From contig CALZFC010000009.1 of the NCBI GenBank assembly GCA_945643635.1, positions 5,879,001-5,943,000 of the forward strand: DNA of 64,000 bases, written 5' to 3'. Within the stretch, counting starts at the first letter, position 1. Each line of letters opens with the position of its first letter. The position numbers were made by a program, and so were the translations under genes. The stretch comes from Allodiplogaster sudhausi (taxonomy: Eukaryota > Nematoda > Chromadorea > Rhabditida > Diplogasteridae). Below the pieces are notes generated by a model. It saw nothing but the letters and a program-made list of their open reading frames with translations. It made no database searches and had not been told where the DNA came from. This document shows, one piece after another, positions 1-10,472 of the stretch.

Positions 1-1288
1 GCATGGCGCTGGCGGCCGTGATTGCGCGATGGCGGAAATTGGTCAGCGTCCGAAATCTATGAAGTATTGTAAGTATTAAATATGTTTTTGTTAGTTTTCA
101 AAAAGGGTTGCTACATTATTAATAAAAGCTCAATTAAATTATTAAAAAAATTAGCCTGAAGAGCAGAGGCATTCGGTACCTTTCATCCTTCGATATCGCC
201 TGCACCAAGTCGAGGACGAGAATATTCGACAGTGGATTCGGAGGACAAAGAGGAAAACGAGTATCCGCTGGCTCCTAAACCCATAAACTAGCAATGTTGT
301 CCACTTATATTGTCTCAACAAAAAAAAAAGAATTTTAACCTTATCGATTCGCATAGTTTGGTTTGAAGTCGTCTTTGCGCAGTCGTCGCTGGTGTTGTTG
401 ATCTCTCGCAGATACCTTTCATCTGCGTCGCAGAGTTCCGAGAAGACACGCTGGAAGATGCTGTCTTTGCTTTCGTTGATCTCTTCCAGAGCTTGCGTCT
501 TTGACTGAAAAAAAGAAACATTTTGTCTCAGTTATTGGATACAAATAAAATTATTTTATTTTTCACAATTTGCTTGGAAATTGCATAATATCCCATTGAA
601 TATCTATCAAAAGATAATTTCGATACCTCAATGGCCGCGAGATGACGATTTACAGCATTTGTTCTCTTCCTCAACTCATCAGCTGCGTCGGCCAATTGCC
701 CCGCGCCCTTGTCGCACTTTTGCATTGCCTTCATAAGGAGTCCGCGACTCTTCTCTGATGCCCTCTCCGCCGCCCTCGCCAGTGCAAGGGACTGCCTCCT
801 CAGACATCCGCGGCGTCCCTCCACGTCGGCCACCTCCTGCAGAACTTAAATTTATTATCACTATTATTATTATATTTATTATAATAGTCCCTGCCTGCTT
901 TCTCTGCACCTGAATAAGCAGCCGCTTCGCACTGTGCATGACTTGTACACTCGCGAGTCGCGGGTCGTCAGCAGGCAACTCATATATCAGACTCGAGTGC
1001 AGCCGCGTCAGCGCAGCAGCTGCATATTTGCCGTCTTTCTCCCTGGATGAAGCCTGCTCGGGACCCTCTCGATGATCTTCCAAAGACTGAAAAATACCAA
1101 AGTTTCCCTCAAAACTTGCACTGCGTGTACGTCTGTCCTGCTCTCTCCCTTACCAAGCGAGCCTTTTTTGGCGGAGGCGTCCGCGGCTTTGCGAATGGAT
1201 GTTGTTGTTGCGGCAGCTGCTTTGAGGCAGCGCCACTTTGCGGGGTATCCATGTCCTCCTGCCTACGCTTCTGCACACCGCGGCGCAT
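1..1288 (-). CDS. Coiled-coil protein of unknown function (3' part cut by window edge)
   Basis: Six exons can be spliced in frame: 1154-1288, 910-1086, 627-836, 340-504, 180-274 and <1-56. The start was chosen because ATG lies two bases after a good 3' splice site (CTATAG|AA ATG), a usual position after spliced-leader addition. The first exon encodes a basic, Gln/Pro-rich segment (KPRTPPPKKARL). Exons 2-4 encode a long, charged, largely helical stretch with heptad-like Leu/Ala spacing, for example DAADELRKRTNAVNRHLAAIE, so a coiled coil or BAR-like helical bundle is likely. About 230 residues are visible; the C-terminus lies beyond position 1. I do not recognise the family. An F-BAR fold was considered because the upstream gene resembles a RhoGAP, but no family motif supports it. 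Expression in one operon with the two upstream minus-strand genes is possible given the short spacing. Confidence 0.6.
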
Positions 1289-1708
1289 TTCTATAGGAAT
1301 AGCATAAGAAGAAGCATGGCCCACGCTAAGGAATGACGGAGGAAAAATAGCATGGCTACGGATAAAGCCACCCACGGAAAGAAGAAGGCTGCTATGGTTG
1401 CATAGAATAAGCAAGCAATAAGTGATGTAAGAGTAAGGAAAGACTTTTTACGAATTAATAAAAAAAATTAACGAGTTATACACAAATGCTTAGAGATGCA
1501 ATGCTAGTATGTATGTTATAGAATCGGATAAAGCGGGTGTATTCTTGGATTATCCACCTGGTTCAGCAATGCTCATCGGCCAAGGAGTCCATCTGACTAC
1601 GGTAGATCCGCATTTTTCCTCGACTTTGACTTGGCCAAAGGCGAGTGATCGCCTCGACGGCATGAGGAGTTCAAGGGCGAAGACGCCTTCCAGCTAAAGG
1701 GAATCTTT

Positions 1709-3027
1709 TCAGCCTAGTTCTCTCTTTTGTAGCTCGGTTAACTTTGTCGAACAAACCGTCTGTTTAATAAGTTCTTCCTCATTGCTGTCCCCGTCTGCTC
1801 TCTCGCGAGGCCCGAGAAGCCACCGTTCGAGAGCGCTCCGCGATTCCTCCCAATCCGCGTCGGCATTCCGGACGATTCGGCCGAACAGCTCGGAGGCATC
1901 TTGCATGCGTCTAAAGTCGACAAAAGAGGGTTTCTACATGTTTGCAGATGCTTGTACCGGAGCAGAAGTGCTCACTTTCCTAAGAGCAAGCAGTGTTTTT
2001 TTCTTCAATTTTTTTGTTGTTGTGGGCATGAGACCCAACACGAGCAAGGTGCCGCAGGCATGAAAGAAGATAACAAAACGGCGTCTGATCGCACCCGAAG
2101 CGCGAAGAGAGCTGAAGCCAGACACCACGTGGAAGATGATGCCGCTCCACGGTCTTGAAGAAGTCCTCGAGGTGTCTAGAATGTCGGTGATGGCCAAGAG
2201 CAGTGAACATACATGCATGCATTGTTTTGATACTACCGTATTTCTGCACAGCATAATCCCTCTGTTTTCGAAGAATAACTCAATTGTGGAATCTGCTGAA
2301 AAATAGCACCCTTCCTGAATTTATCCGTCATGCCAGACAATTCATAAAACATCAAGTCTTTTCTCTTCTCCTCTATGTGAAAACGCCCAGGGGTATGTAT
2401 TAGAATCAAGCAACTTGGTGAGATGGCGATGATGAATACTTTAGTACAAACCTTGCCTCGCTGCATTTCTTCTTGTACTCAAGACAAGCTGCGACCAGGC
2501 GAACAAGCAAGTGGGGAAGACCAGGCGGAAGTGCTACGGGCCACGCTTAAAGAGATGCATTTTCTTTTTTTTCATTAATGCTTGCGCTTACCGAGATGAT
2601 GCTTGCGCAGGACTTCATCGAGCGAGACGCGCTCGAAGAGTTGCATGCTGAATGGCTTGAGGAAAACGGCGATGTGCCGGAGGCGGTCGCCGAACGAGAC
2701 GTCTGTTCCCTCGGGCGAGACCGCATTGGGCGGCGGCGGGAAAGCAAAGATACAGCCAGCGGACTCATCCGGACGAAAGAAGCGGCTGCCGGCAGAGCGC
2801 TGGATGGGAGGATTTCGAAAATTCGGTTTTCGCAACACAATATAAATTGTTTTTCTCACCTGATGAAGCCTGTCGAGATCGGGCAAATTTTCATCAAAAA
2901 TTCGAGTCAGCGCATTTTCATCGACTGCCGACTCGGACAGCTGGTCAAATCCAACTGGCTGAAAAGTAGATAGTTGAAGGCGAAACGTGATAACAGTGAA
3001 GGAAAAAGTTGGAAATGTGACGGACAT
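1709..3027 (-). CDS. RhoGAP-like domain protein, probably catalytically degenerate
   Basis: Exons fit at 2860-3027, 2592-2799, 2457-2545, about 2237-2295, about 2030-2175 and 1709-1910 (stop TGA). The third exon carries a segment like the second helix of RhoGAP or PI3K-p85 BH domains (GLPHLLVRLVAACLEYKKK). The fifth has a late-helix signature ending in SHAHNNK, where RhoGAPs usually have the Asn of NKM. The arginine-finger motif (GLYRxSG) is not seen. The closest local match is FYELSG, just upstream of exon 4, which lacks the Arg. Two joints are weak. The donor after exon 3 must be GC (GAG|GCAAGG), and no GT donor keeps the frame after NNK near 2030. Either the model is incomplete, or there is a frameshift in the 7-A tracts there, or the gene is decaying. 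An alternative reading is a BH-type pseudo-GAP. Confidence 0.45.
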
Positions 3028-3088
3028 GACAGGACTCGAGAATCGTGAAGGGTTTAACAGATATCTACAGATTTCTTTAAACTGTAAT

Positions 3089-3094
3089 TTTATT
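3089..3094 (-). promoter_or_regulatory. Polyadenylation signal AATAAA
   Basis: AATAAA on the minus strand, about 120 bases downstream of the stop codon of the proline-rich gene that ends at 3213. It separates that gene from the RhoGAP-like gene starting near 3027. Confidence 0.6.
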
Positions 3095-3212
3095 TACAGC
3101 ATGAAGAATATGATCTCTCGGTGAAATAGCATGCATTGATAAATAAATTAAGAAGTAAAGAAATACATTGACATAGCATGTTTGAATGGCAACAGCTTTG
3201 CGGAATGATGCA

Positions 3213-3871
3213 CTAGAAGGCATGCTTGTTCACCTTCTTAGCGGCACGTAGAACTCTGCGTTTCGCAGGCAAGAGAGGCGGCTGCGTCGACGCCTCATGA
3301 GATGGGCTCGCCCTGATGAACATGGACGACTGCTGGAGAGGCTGATGAGAGGGTGGATAGATCGAGAGCATCTGACTGCTGCCCGGTTCCGATCGTTGAA
3401 GCATCGTCGGTGGTGTTTGCATCTTAATGAACTTGATTCGGGATAGCGGAAGAGCGTGCGGGGGCGGTGAGAGAAAGAGGCAAGAACCTGCGTGAGAAGC
3501 GAGTTCGTGTTCGCGTTGTAATCGCCCCTCTGAGTGCCCGGGATGCACATGATGAGAGGCTCGTGTAGCTGGTGATGGAAGGGCGGCAGAGAGAGTGGCG
3601 ATACCGTAGTCGTCTCGAGAGACACGGGGAAGCCGGGGAAGTGAAGGGTCGTGGTCGGCGGCGGTGGCAGATGGACGCCGTGCTGCGGCGACGGCTCGGG
3701 CAGCAGCGTCAGCGTGGTCGCCGGTGCCTGCGCCAACTGCAGAGGCTGCGGCATCACGAGCTGCATGTCGGATGTGGATGGCACGAGCTGCGGCAGCGTC
3801 ACCGACGCCGCGCTCATGGCGCCGAACGCGCCCAACTGGTTGAGCACCGAGAAGAGATGCGATGTGTCCAT
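3213..3871 (-). CDS. Pro/Leu/Thr-rich protein of unknown function, 197 residues
   Basis: Two exons join in frame: 3488-3871 (128 codons) and 3213-3422 (ends KHAF then TAG). The intron is only 65 bases (GTTCTT...TTAAG). The ATG at 3871 lies 18 bases after a CCGTCAG acceptor, which could be a spliced-leader site, so a 5' exon further upstream is not excluded. The sequence is low in complexity: His/Pro/Thr/Leu-rich tracts (HLPPPPTTTLHFPGFP) and a basic C-terminus (LPAKRRVLRAAKKVNKHAF). No signal peptide, membrane segment or known domain is visible. It may be an intrinsically disordered nuclear or adaptor protein; that is inference from composition. An AATAAA lies about 120 bases past the stop. 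Confidence 0.5.
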
Positions 3872-6058
3872 GACGAAGGCAGACGCCACCTGACGGACAA
3901 GGCACAATGAGCACAATAAGAGACCGGAACACTCTGATCTCCTTCAAGAACTTTCGACTGTTTGCGCCCGAAGAATCAGCACACAAATATTGCACTGCCT
4001 GCGACTGCAAAGGCTGAGACTAAGTAGGTTGCAAAGTCAAGTGGCCTTTATTTTCCACGTGTGTCTAAGGGAGAGTGCTTTAATGCTGAGGTAAAAGAGA
4101 AAGTCGACTGATGAGGACACAACTGGTTCGGCCGAAATTGAACAAATATGTGGAGCGGAATGTCACAAGGCCTTTTGTTTTAGCCGAATGAGTTGGCTTG
4201 AGACTGAGGGCGGAAGGTGCCCATCCACGGGGAGGGAGCGAAACTGAATGTTAGGAGGAGTTCGTCAAAACACGGCCCGGTCGCATGGGGCCGAGAGGAG
4301 CGGGACACTGGGAGAAGAGCGCAATGTCGCCTAACTATACTTTAGTCCGATGAAGCTAAAGTGTAGGGAGAAATGATGGAGAATGGAACGGAATGCTCCC
4401 CCCCCCCCACCCGCTCCTCCTCCTCCCCCCTTCCCCTTCTCTCTCCACTACCTTTAGGCTGTCTTTGGTCCTGAGAGCAACGACTATTCTCTCTTTGCTG
4501 CTGCAGAGTCTTCTCTGCCAAGCACAAGGTAAATGTAGCGGACGTGCATATTTGCGTCCACCCGGAGCCGGCCCGCCTCCTGGGGCGGCTTTTTACGTGA
4601 GCCCGCAGCCGCCTCCTCCTCCCTTCTTGCTTGTTTGCCCAGCGCCTTCCTCTCTCTCGCCCATGCGACCGACTTTTAGCCCCAACAACGCGTTCGCTTC
4701 CCTTTTTTTAAGGAACTATCTCTCGTGTCGCAACACTCACTTGATCCGTGCTTCGCATCTTCTTCCCTCTCCTTCTCCTTTTTATCTCACTCTATCCCTC
4801 TCTCTGTTATACCCTTCCACTCTCTCCCCTCTTCCACCCTTCTTTGTCTTGGCGTTCCTCCCATCTCCTATCCTCCAACTCTTCCTCCGTTCACAAACTC
4901 CACTCTACTTGGAGTGCACAAACTCGTGCTCTCAAAAGCACACAGCTATCCCATGTTTTTTTTTCTTCGAGATGCTTCTTCAAGGGAATACCCCCGACCA
5001 CATTACGAATGTCAATTACGGCCGCTTATGCCTATTCGAGAGCTGCACGAATGAGGATCTACGCAGATGGAATGAAAAAGAGCACCGCAACATGTGTTTC
5101 CGTGATATTTACTTATAAAGCGCAACACTACACTGTATTCTGCATAAGGTTACATTAGTAATAATGTCATAGGGTCATTATGCTCGCCAACAAAATCATG
5201 CACTTGAAGCAGCACTTATTTAAGCAAATTTTGTACTTTGCTATTGTAAGAACTCAGATGAAATTTCTCCTTCTGCTTCAAAAAGGATAATACTCCTTCA
5301 TCAAGCTATTCAAACCAAACGGCACAGCCAATCATTTTTTTTAAAGATTTATTCTCTCTTCATTAAAAATAGGTAAATAAATGCGGAGAAGGTCGGGAGT
5401 GCCTTGGCGTTCTGGCGTGGCATGTGACGAGAAGAGAACTATGTCTTAGCCGAAAAAAATTACCTCTTCTCTCACCACGGTGGGTCAAGGCGGACATTAG
5501 AGATTTTATAGTGTGACCGTACGAATTATGAGAAAAACGTGGTTACGGTACCAAGCTGCACTAAATAAGAGGCTATTACGGTACTTCGCACTTAAAAAAA
5601 AAATAAAATGGAATGCTATTTCGTTTTCTCTGCCCAAATTTTGAAATGTTCAGTCTATCGGCACGATTTCCCTTAAAACATTCTTGAGATACTATACTTT
5701 GCGAAATTTTTGGCTAAATTCTAAGTTTTTCTAATGTCCTTAATTCCCTACACCTAACCCACCGTGTCACTTTTAAACGGCAGAGAGAGACAAATTAACA
5801 ATTCATGTCATTTGGAACCCGAAAGCCACTCAATTCACTCCATGCCACTGCCGACCTTGATGCTCCTTGCGTCGCCAAGGAACAAAACTCGGTCTTCCAA
5901 TACCACTCCTTTCTGCCGCCCAACACTTTTCATAGTGCAGTAACAACATAAATGAATTAATGTATGAAACTCAAAATAACTGGAAGGAAGAGTAGAAAAT
6001 TAAACAATACACGAGTTAATAGTACATTATAATGAAACGGGAAAGAACAAAATCTTTA
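3872..6058. other. Intergenic region with CT-rich tract; no gene seen
   Basis: A (CT)-rich, C-homopolymer stretch (about 4390-4900) creates a long but low-complexity open frame on the plus strand that I do not accept as a gene. A 291-bp MITE occupies 5476-5766. The rest shows no splice-supported frame. Confidence 0.6.
5476..5766. repeat. CACGGTG-ended MITE, copy 1
   Basis: 291 bp with perfect 10-bp terminal inverted repeats (CACGGTGGGT) and the same internal motifs as the copy at 6989-7251: AAGGCGG next to the left end, and a shared stretch around CGATTTCCCTTAA followed by a shared CTTGAGAT. The flanks share TCAC (5472-5475 and 5767-5770). No coding capacity. The ends resemble Transib-type termini; the superfamily assignment is inference. 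Confidence 0.6.
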
Positions 6059-6130
6059 TGCCTCATGCTGGAATCGAACCAGCGACCTTCTGTTTACTAG
6101 ACAGACGCTCTGCCACTGAGCCAATGAGGC
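6059..6130 (-). tRNA. tRNA-Thr (anticodon AGT)
   Basis: Read on the minus strand the sequence folds into a complete cloverleaf. The acceptor stem is GCCTCAT/ATGAGGC, the D arm GCTC/GAGC, the anticodon stem TCTGT/ACAGA with loop CTAGTAA, and the T arm GCTGG/CCAGC with loop TTCGATT. Positions 34-36 are AGT, so the tRNA reads Thr ACN codons after A-to-I editing. It is 71 nt plus an A discriminator and has no intron. Confidence 0.95.
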
Positions 6131-6390
6131 CACTTGCGAATGAGTTGCGATGGTAAGCTTTGAATAAGAAGAAGACATTTGGCTGGAAGGCATCGACTTT
6201 ATTGATAATTTTGTTGACCAATACGTCTTCAGCTTTCGTTTTTCAAATCAGAAAGCGAAAACAGCTTTTCAAAGGAGCCTTGTGATATGCAACCTTTCTA
6301 ATTTATTTAACTCTCACATGGAATACAATCATACTGTAGCTAATTGCGGCACCTAGAAACGTGTTTGGGTGTAAGGTTGCCTCGCTAACA

Positions 6391-9001
6391 ATGGATGTGA
6401 CGTACGTGCACGTTGGCCACGTCGAGGAAGATATGCATGATGATGGTGAGTCACTTTCTAATCTTATTTTATGGGATAAAAAGCGAGTTCAATACGATTT
6501 GTCGGGTGTTCGCAAAGCGTTAAAGGATGCTTTTCTTTCAGTTGGCCTTGCGTTTCGCTCAATAGTCGCTGCTTTACTGGGCGTTCTACTGATATGGCCT
6601 CCCAGCGAGTTCGTCTCCGCTGGATTCACCTTCGAAACACTCTTCTACAAGTTTGCTTTTCGAAATTTTTTAAAAATTTATATACCAAAGCAAATTTCAT
6701 CTTCGTTATGTCGACTTTAAAGCGGGAAACTATGCTTCTTGCAGACTCTTGGGGAATCCTAATGAGGATATCGTGGGTTATCTGAGTCGGAAGGTAGTTC
6801 TCAATCGAAGTCTCGTTGCCTCATTGCCCGGCATCTATGCTATTCATCTCTACTTCACATACTCTTCCGTCGCCTATTCGATGCTTGCCATTTACGAACA
6901 CCTTGCCTTCGACTTACTTATTGGTTCGAATTTGATTGTATTGCTGTTTTAAGAAGTTGAACGGCCATCTTACTACTTGTGTACAAACCACGGTGATTTA
7001 AGGCGGTGGATGAAAAAGATTTGGTGCGGGTTCGGTGCGGGTAGTGTGTGTCCCTATTCGTTATTTCGGATTCATCACACTTAGTAGCACCAGATAAAAC
7101 TTTCTTACCAAAATTTCAAATATTCAAAGGTCTTATGACGATTTTCCTTAATGCAATCTTGAGATTCTGTAGTCTCTTTTAAATTGTGGTTTTTTTGGCA
7201 AAGTGCCACGACTGGGTAACTACGCGAAATGTTTGGAGCTAAATCACCGTGCAAACTGTTTAGAATAGATTTCTCTTAGCGCTCTTTCTCGTTTCAGGAG
7301 CTGCCCTGTACTTTTTCTACCATTACTTGACTGGCTTCACACGTCTCCGACCGGTTCAAGATCTCCTCTTCTACTCACCAAATCTACGAACGCTGGCTGC
7401 ACAAATCACAGCTGAATACAACGACTTCAACAACTTTACAGTCTCGTTTGCGCGTTCGTTGATTTTGTTTTAGTTCTGACATATGATTTTTTAAATTCAT
7501 CTGTTGATACTGTCATCAGGCATGCTTTGTAGACTCGAACAAATTCGTGGTTTCCGAGTCGTGGGTGTTCAACATCACGCGCTTCAACTTCTCTATTATC
7601 AATCTGCGAGATGTATCTTTTGAAGCTGTCCAAGCCGTCTCGCATCAGGTTGTGAAATCACAGCTTAATTAGCGTGGTATAATTTTAGTAATTAAAAAAA
7701 GATATTCTGCCTTCTTATGGAAATTTTATATTTGTTATTTAAGCTGAATCTCGAAGGCCACGACGAAATGCACTTTGTGACTATTGAAGCCGTTGTTACG
7801 AACCAGCCAATCAAGGGATTCCGATTCAGGTTGGTTCTTTCGTGAACTTGAGATCATACCAATATTTTTTAAATCTTGCTATTTTGGTGGGTCTTGTGAG
7901 TTTTGAAGACCTTCTGTTATGCATTGTAATGGTGGTTTGGTATTGTTTGTTTTTCTGAGTCGTGCTTTTCCAGAGTGCTGGCAGAGCAGTTCCGAGACTT
8001 GCAAGCCAAAGTGGAGCAGCCAATTGGAATCGCCCGCAATGTTATCCTTCGCCAGACGTTGAACGAGCGATTTGTTCAAGTCTGCTATTTCTGTTTTGTT
8101 GAAAATGTGTTTTTTTTAAATTTAGTTTTTGACTTCGTTTTTATTGATATACCGGAGTGCCGGTTTCGTAAGCTTTGTTGAAGTGTGAACAGTGGAGGGA
8201 TTTACGCTTTAAATTGTAGGCATTCATCGGATACATCACTGACAACCCGAAGTACCTCTACACCAATCTTGCGGTATGGCGTTTTTTCTTTCCTTTTCCC
8301 TTCCATCGTTTTTCCAGAACAATGGCACTATTGTTCTCCTTTGCAGGAGCTCGAATGCTTCGGCTGCTCTGCCGAGGCTCCAAACGTCAAGATCACTCTT
8401 CGATGCAACCGCAACGTGGAAGGGGAGAGGAGGTCAGTTCTCACAAATTACTCACTGCCTACTTACAGATCTGACTACTTTGAACATAATGTACTGCTAT
8501 CATTTTGACTGAAACTGATAGTGCATACTGTAGACATACGGTAGTATCTTCTTCTCTCCAGTTGCATTCCTTGTTGTTGAAGTGCGATGTGTCCTTGACA
8601 CTTAAAAGGAATGTGAATGTAGTTGGACACACAAACTTCCGAGATAGCTTTTACAAGAATGACATTGGAAAGTAGATTGTGATATGTTTCTTTGCTTTGA
8701 GATGCCGCGAGTGCTTCTGCCGTCCAATGTGGTGCGTCGGCTGCATGGCGAGAGTCTTCGCATCGAAGCAGGATCAGGCACGGCCGGAACTGTGGCTTGA
8801 TGGGCAGGTTCGTCCTCTGCGTTCTGTTTTAAATGTAATATGGTCGCCATCTCGTTTCAAATGAACTTTTTATGGTTCTAAAAGTACTCAACGACCATTC
8901 TTCGCATACTATTTTTCGTTCAGGCCACCTGCCCGACATGCCGCGCCGAGTTCTGCGTCCAGGACGTCTCTTTCGTGGTTGCGACCGAAGAGGAGCTCTA
9001 G
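6391..9001 (+). CDS. TMEM129: TMEM129-like ER-membrane RING E3 ubiquitin ligase
   Basis: Eleven exons splice in frame to 376 residues (human about 362): 6391-6445, 6542-6650, 6745-6923, 7298-7440, 7520-7648, 7744-7829, 7974-8079, 8220-8273, 8347-8432, 8702-8807, 8924-9001. The N-terminal half has hydrophobic segments expected to cross the ER membrane (around VAALLGVLLIW, and LVASLPGIYAIHLYF). The C-terminus is the all-cysteine RING typical of this family: ECFGC, then CRECFCRPMWCVGC, then CPTCRAEFC. The family works in ER-associated degradation with Derlin and p97 partners. Phase at every junction and colinearity with the family (PSEFVSAGFTF, FASKQDQARPELWL) make the model strong. The exon 3 donor (attG|GTTCGA) was picked because it alone keeps the frame. 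Intron 3 holds a 263-bp MITE. An AATAAA lies at 9374. Confidence 0.93.
6989..7251. repeat. CACGGTG-ended MITE, copy 2, in TMEM129 intron 3
   Basis: 263 bp, 12-bp perfect terminal inverted repeats (CACGGTGATTTA), flanked by a perfect 5-bp duplication CAAAC (6984-6988 and 7252-7256). Its interior is related to copy 1 at 5476-5766. A 5-bp target duplication with CACNNTG ends is the Transib pattern. No coding sequence. Confidence 0.75.
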
Positions 9002-9373
9002 AAAGGCGCTGCACTTGATTACTGTAGATTATGTACATTTCTGCCCTGCCTAGAATTTCGTCTAGTTTGCTTCATTTTTGTGATTCAAGAAGACAGCCTT
9101 GCCGCTATGGATTCACATGTACTTTTCTTGAAAGAGTATCTTACCATTAGGAATCGGGTTCGCGTAGATAAGCCCGCAACTTGTATTAATCTTCGTGATC
9201 TTTTTTTTCTTCACTTTGTACATTTTTCATCCCAATTATACTTGTCGTCTACCCTTCAATATCGAATTCTTTCACTGCATTGGCCGAATCTAGCCATATT
9301 CATCAATACGTCCGCCTTGCCATTCGGCTATCCTAATCAGTAACATATCCAGTTAATGCAAGTGTTCTTCGAA

Positions 9374-9379
9374 AATAAA
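9374..9379 (+). promoter_or_regulatory. Polyadenylation signal AATAAA for TMEM129
   Basis: AATAAA about 370 bases after the TMEM129 stop codon at 9001, on the coding strand. It is the first consensus hexamer I see downstream. Confidence 0.5.
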
Positions 9380-9399
9380 CTCTATATCAAATTCATGGT

Positions 9400-9874
9400 T
9401 GAACAAGGAATTAAAAGTTTTGCTAGATTTTGAAAGAGGAGAAAAAAGAGATGGAGTGAAAACAAGGAGAAAGTCGCGTTCTTCAGCAAGTTTCACAGGC
9501 CGTAGTATCTCCGAGAATGTGATATTGACCTCAATTAACTTGCGCAGAAAGTGCAGCTTACGATCCCACGAGCGCTACTTCTTGCTGCATATCCATTTAC
9601 CATTAGCTTCCTCGCGTACACCAGGTTAACATTGTAGTCTCTCTTTTTTATGTTAAATTCTGTTCCACGCCCTATTCTTGGAGAAGGAACCAGATAGAAA
9701 GTCTCCTTATCCACCCACCTCCAATAAATTTCAGGATTGCACTGATAGGGTGAAGAGAGGAGATATCGGGGGATAGACTGCTGCGCCGAGCCGGAGGCAA
9801 CTTGTGTGACCCTGAACTCCTTCTCGAGATCCGTCTTGTATTTGGCTGCTCAGTGATGGTAAGAATCGAATGAG

Positions 9875-9906
<32 letters not shown>

Positions 9907-10030
9907 TCTTCTCCTTCCTCATTTCGCTTGCTGCACCTTTTGAATCCCAGCCTGCTCCTTATCTCCTGCATCCTCTTTCTATCTCCCTCTTTCTGTCTCT
10001 CTCTTACTTTCTCTCTCACGCTCGCACTCA

Positions 10031-10082
<52 letters not shown>

Positions 10083-10472
10083 CATGTCGTCTTCAACTCC
10101 TTATGGTAAGCAAAGCATTGTTTCCCCCGCACTGATCCTAATCGTCATTGTATCTGCTAGAAGAAGTATGCCCCTGGTCTCTTCTTACCGGTATTACACT
10201 GCCATAAAACATGGAGTCTTTCCCCACCGTTGTGGTGGAACGAGTTTGTTGCGCATTCATTATCACTTTGATGCTCTGTGTCAGATACGCGTTATCGCTG
10301 TCAATTACCCGATCGTGAAACTCGTATTCGTGTGAAGTTATGCACGCCCGGAAGTAACATCTGCAAGCTCTTGCTTTGCTTGGTCGCAGAATTCTTACTC
10401 AGTGCTTTGCCCGAATCAACAGTCATACTTTTAATTATACAAAGTTAAATAAGTTTATTATATTTATGTCAG
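9400..10472 (+). other. Presumed myosin promoter/5' region with (CT)n tracts
   Basis: No convincing gene. It contains two pure (CT)n blocks (about 9874-9909 and 10034-10079) separated by a pyrimidine-rich stretch. A short open start (ATG at 10084) ends in a perfect donor (ATG|GTAAGC), but its phase does not fit the next myosin exon, so it is at most a 5' untranslated or alternative exon. Confidence 0.45.
10034..10079 (+). repeat. (CT)n microsatellite
   Basis: About 23 uninterrupted CT units, the longest such tract upstream of the myosin start. A shorter one lies at about 9874-9909. Confidence 0.95.

Noticed and set aside
4393..5118. 241-codon open frame on the plus strand
   Set aside because: Made of Leu/Pro/Ser repeats encoded by a CT-rich tract. 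No domain, no splice partners, and overlapping frames are equally open.
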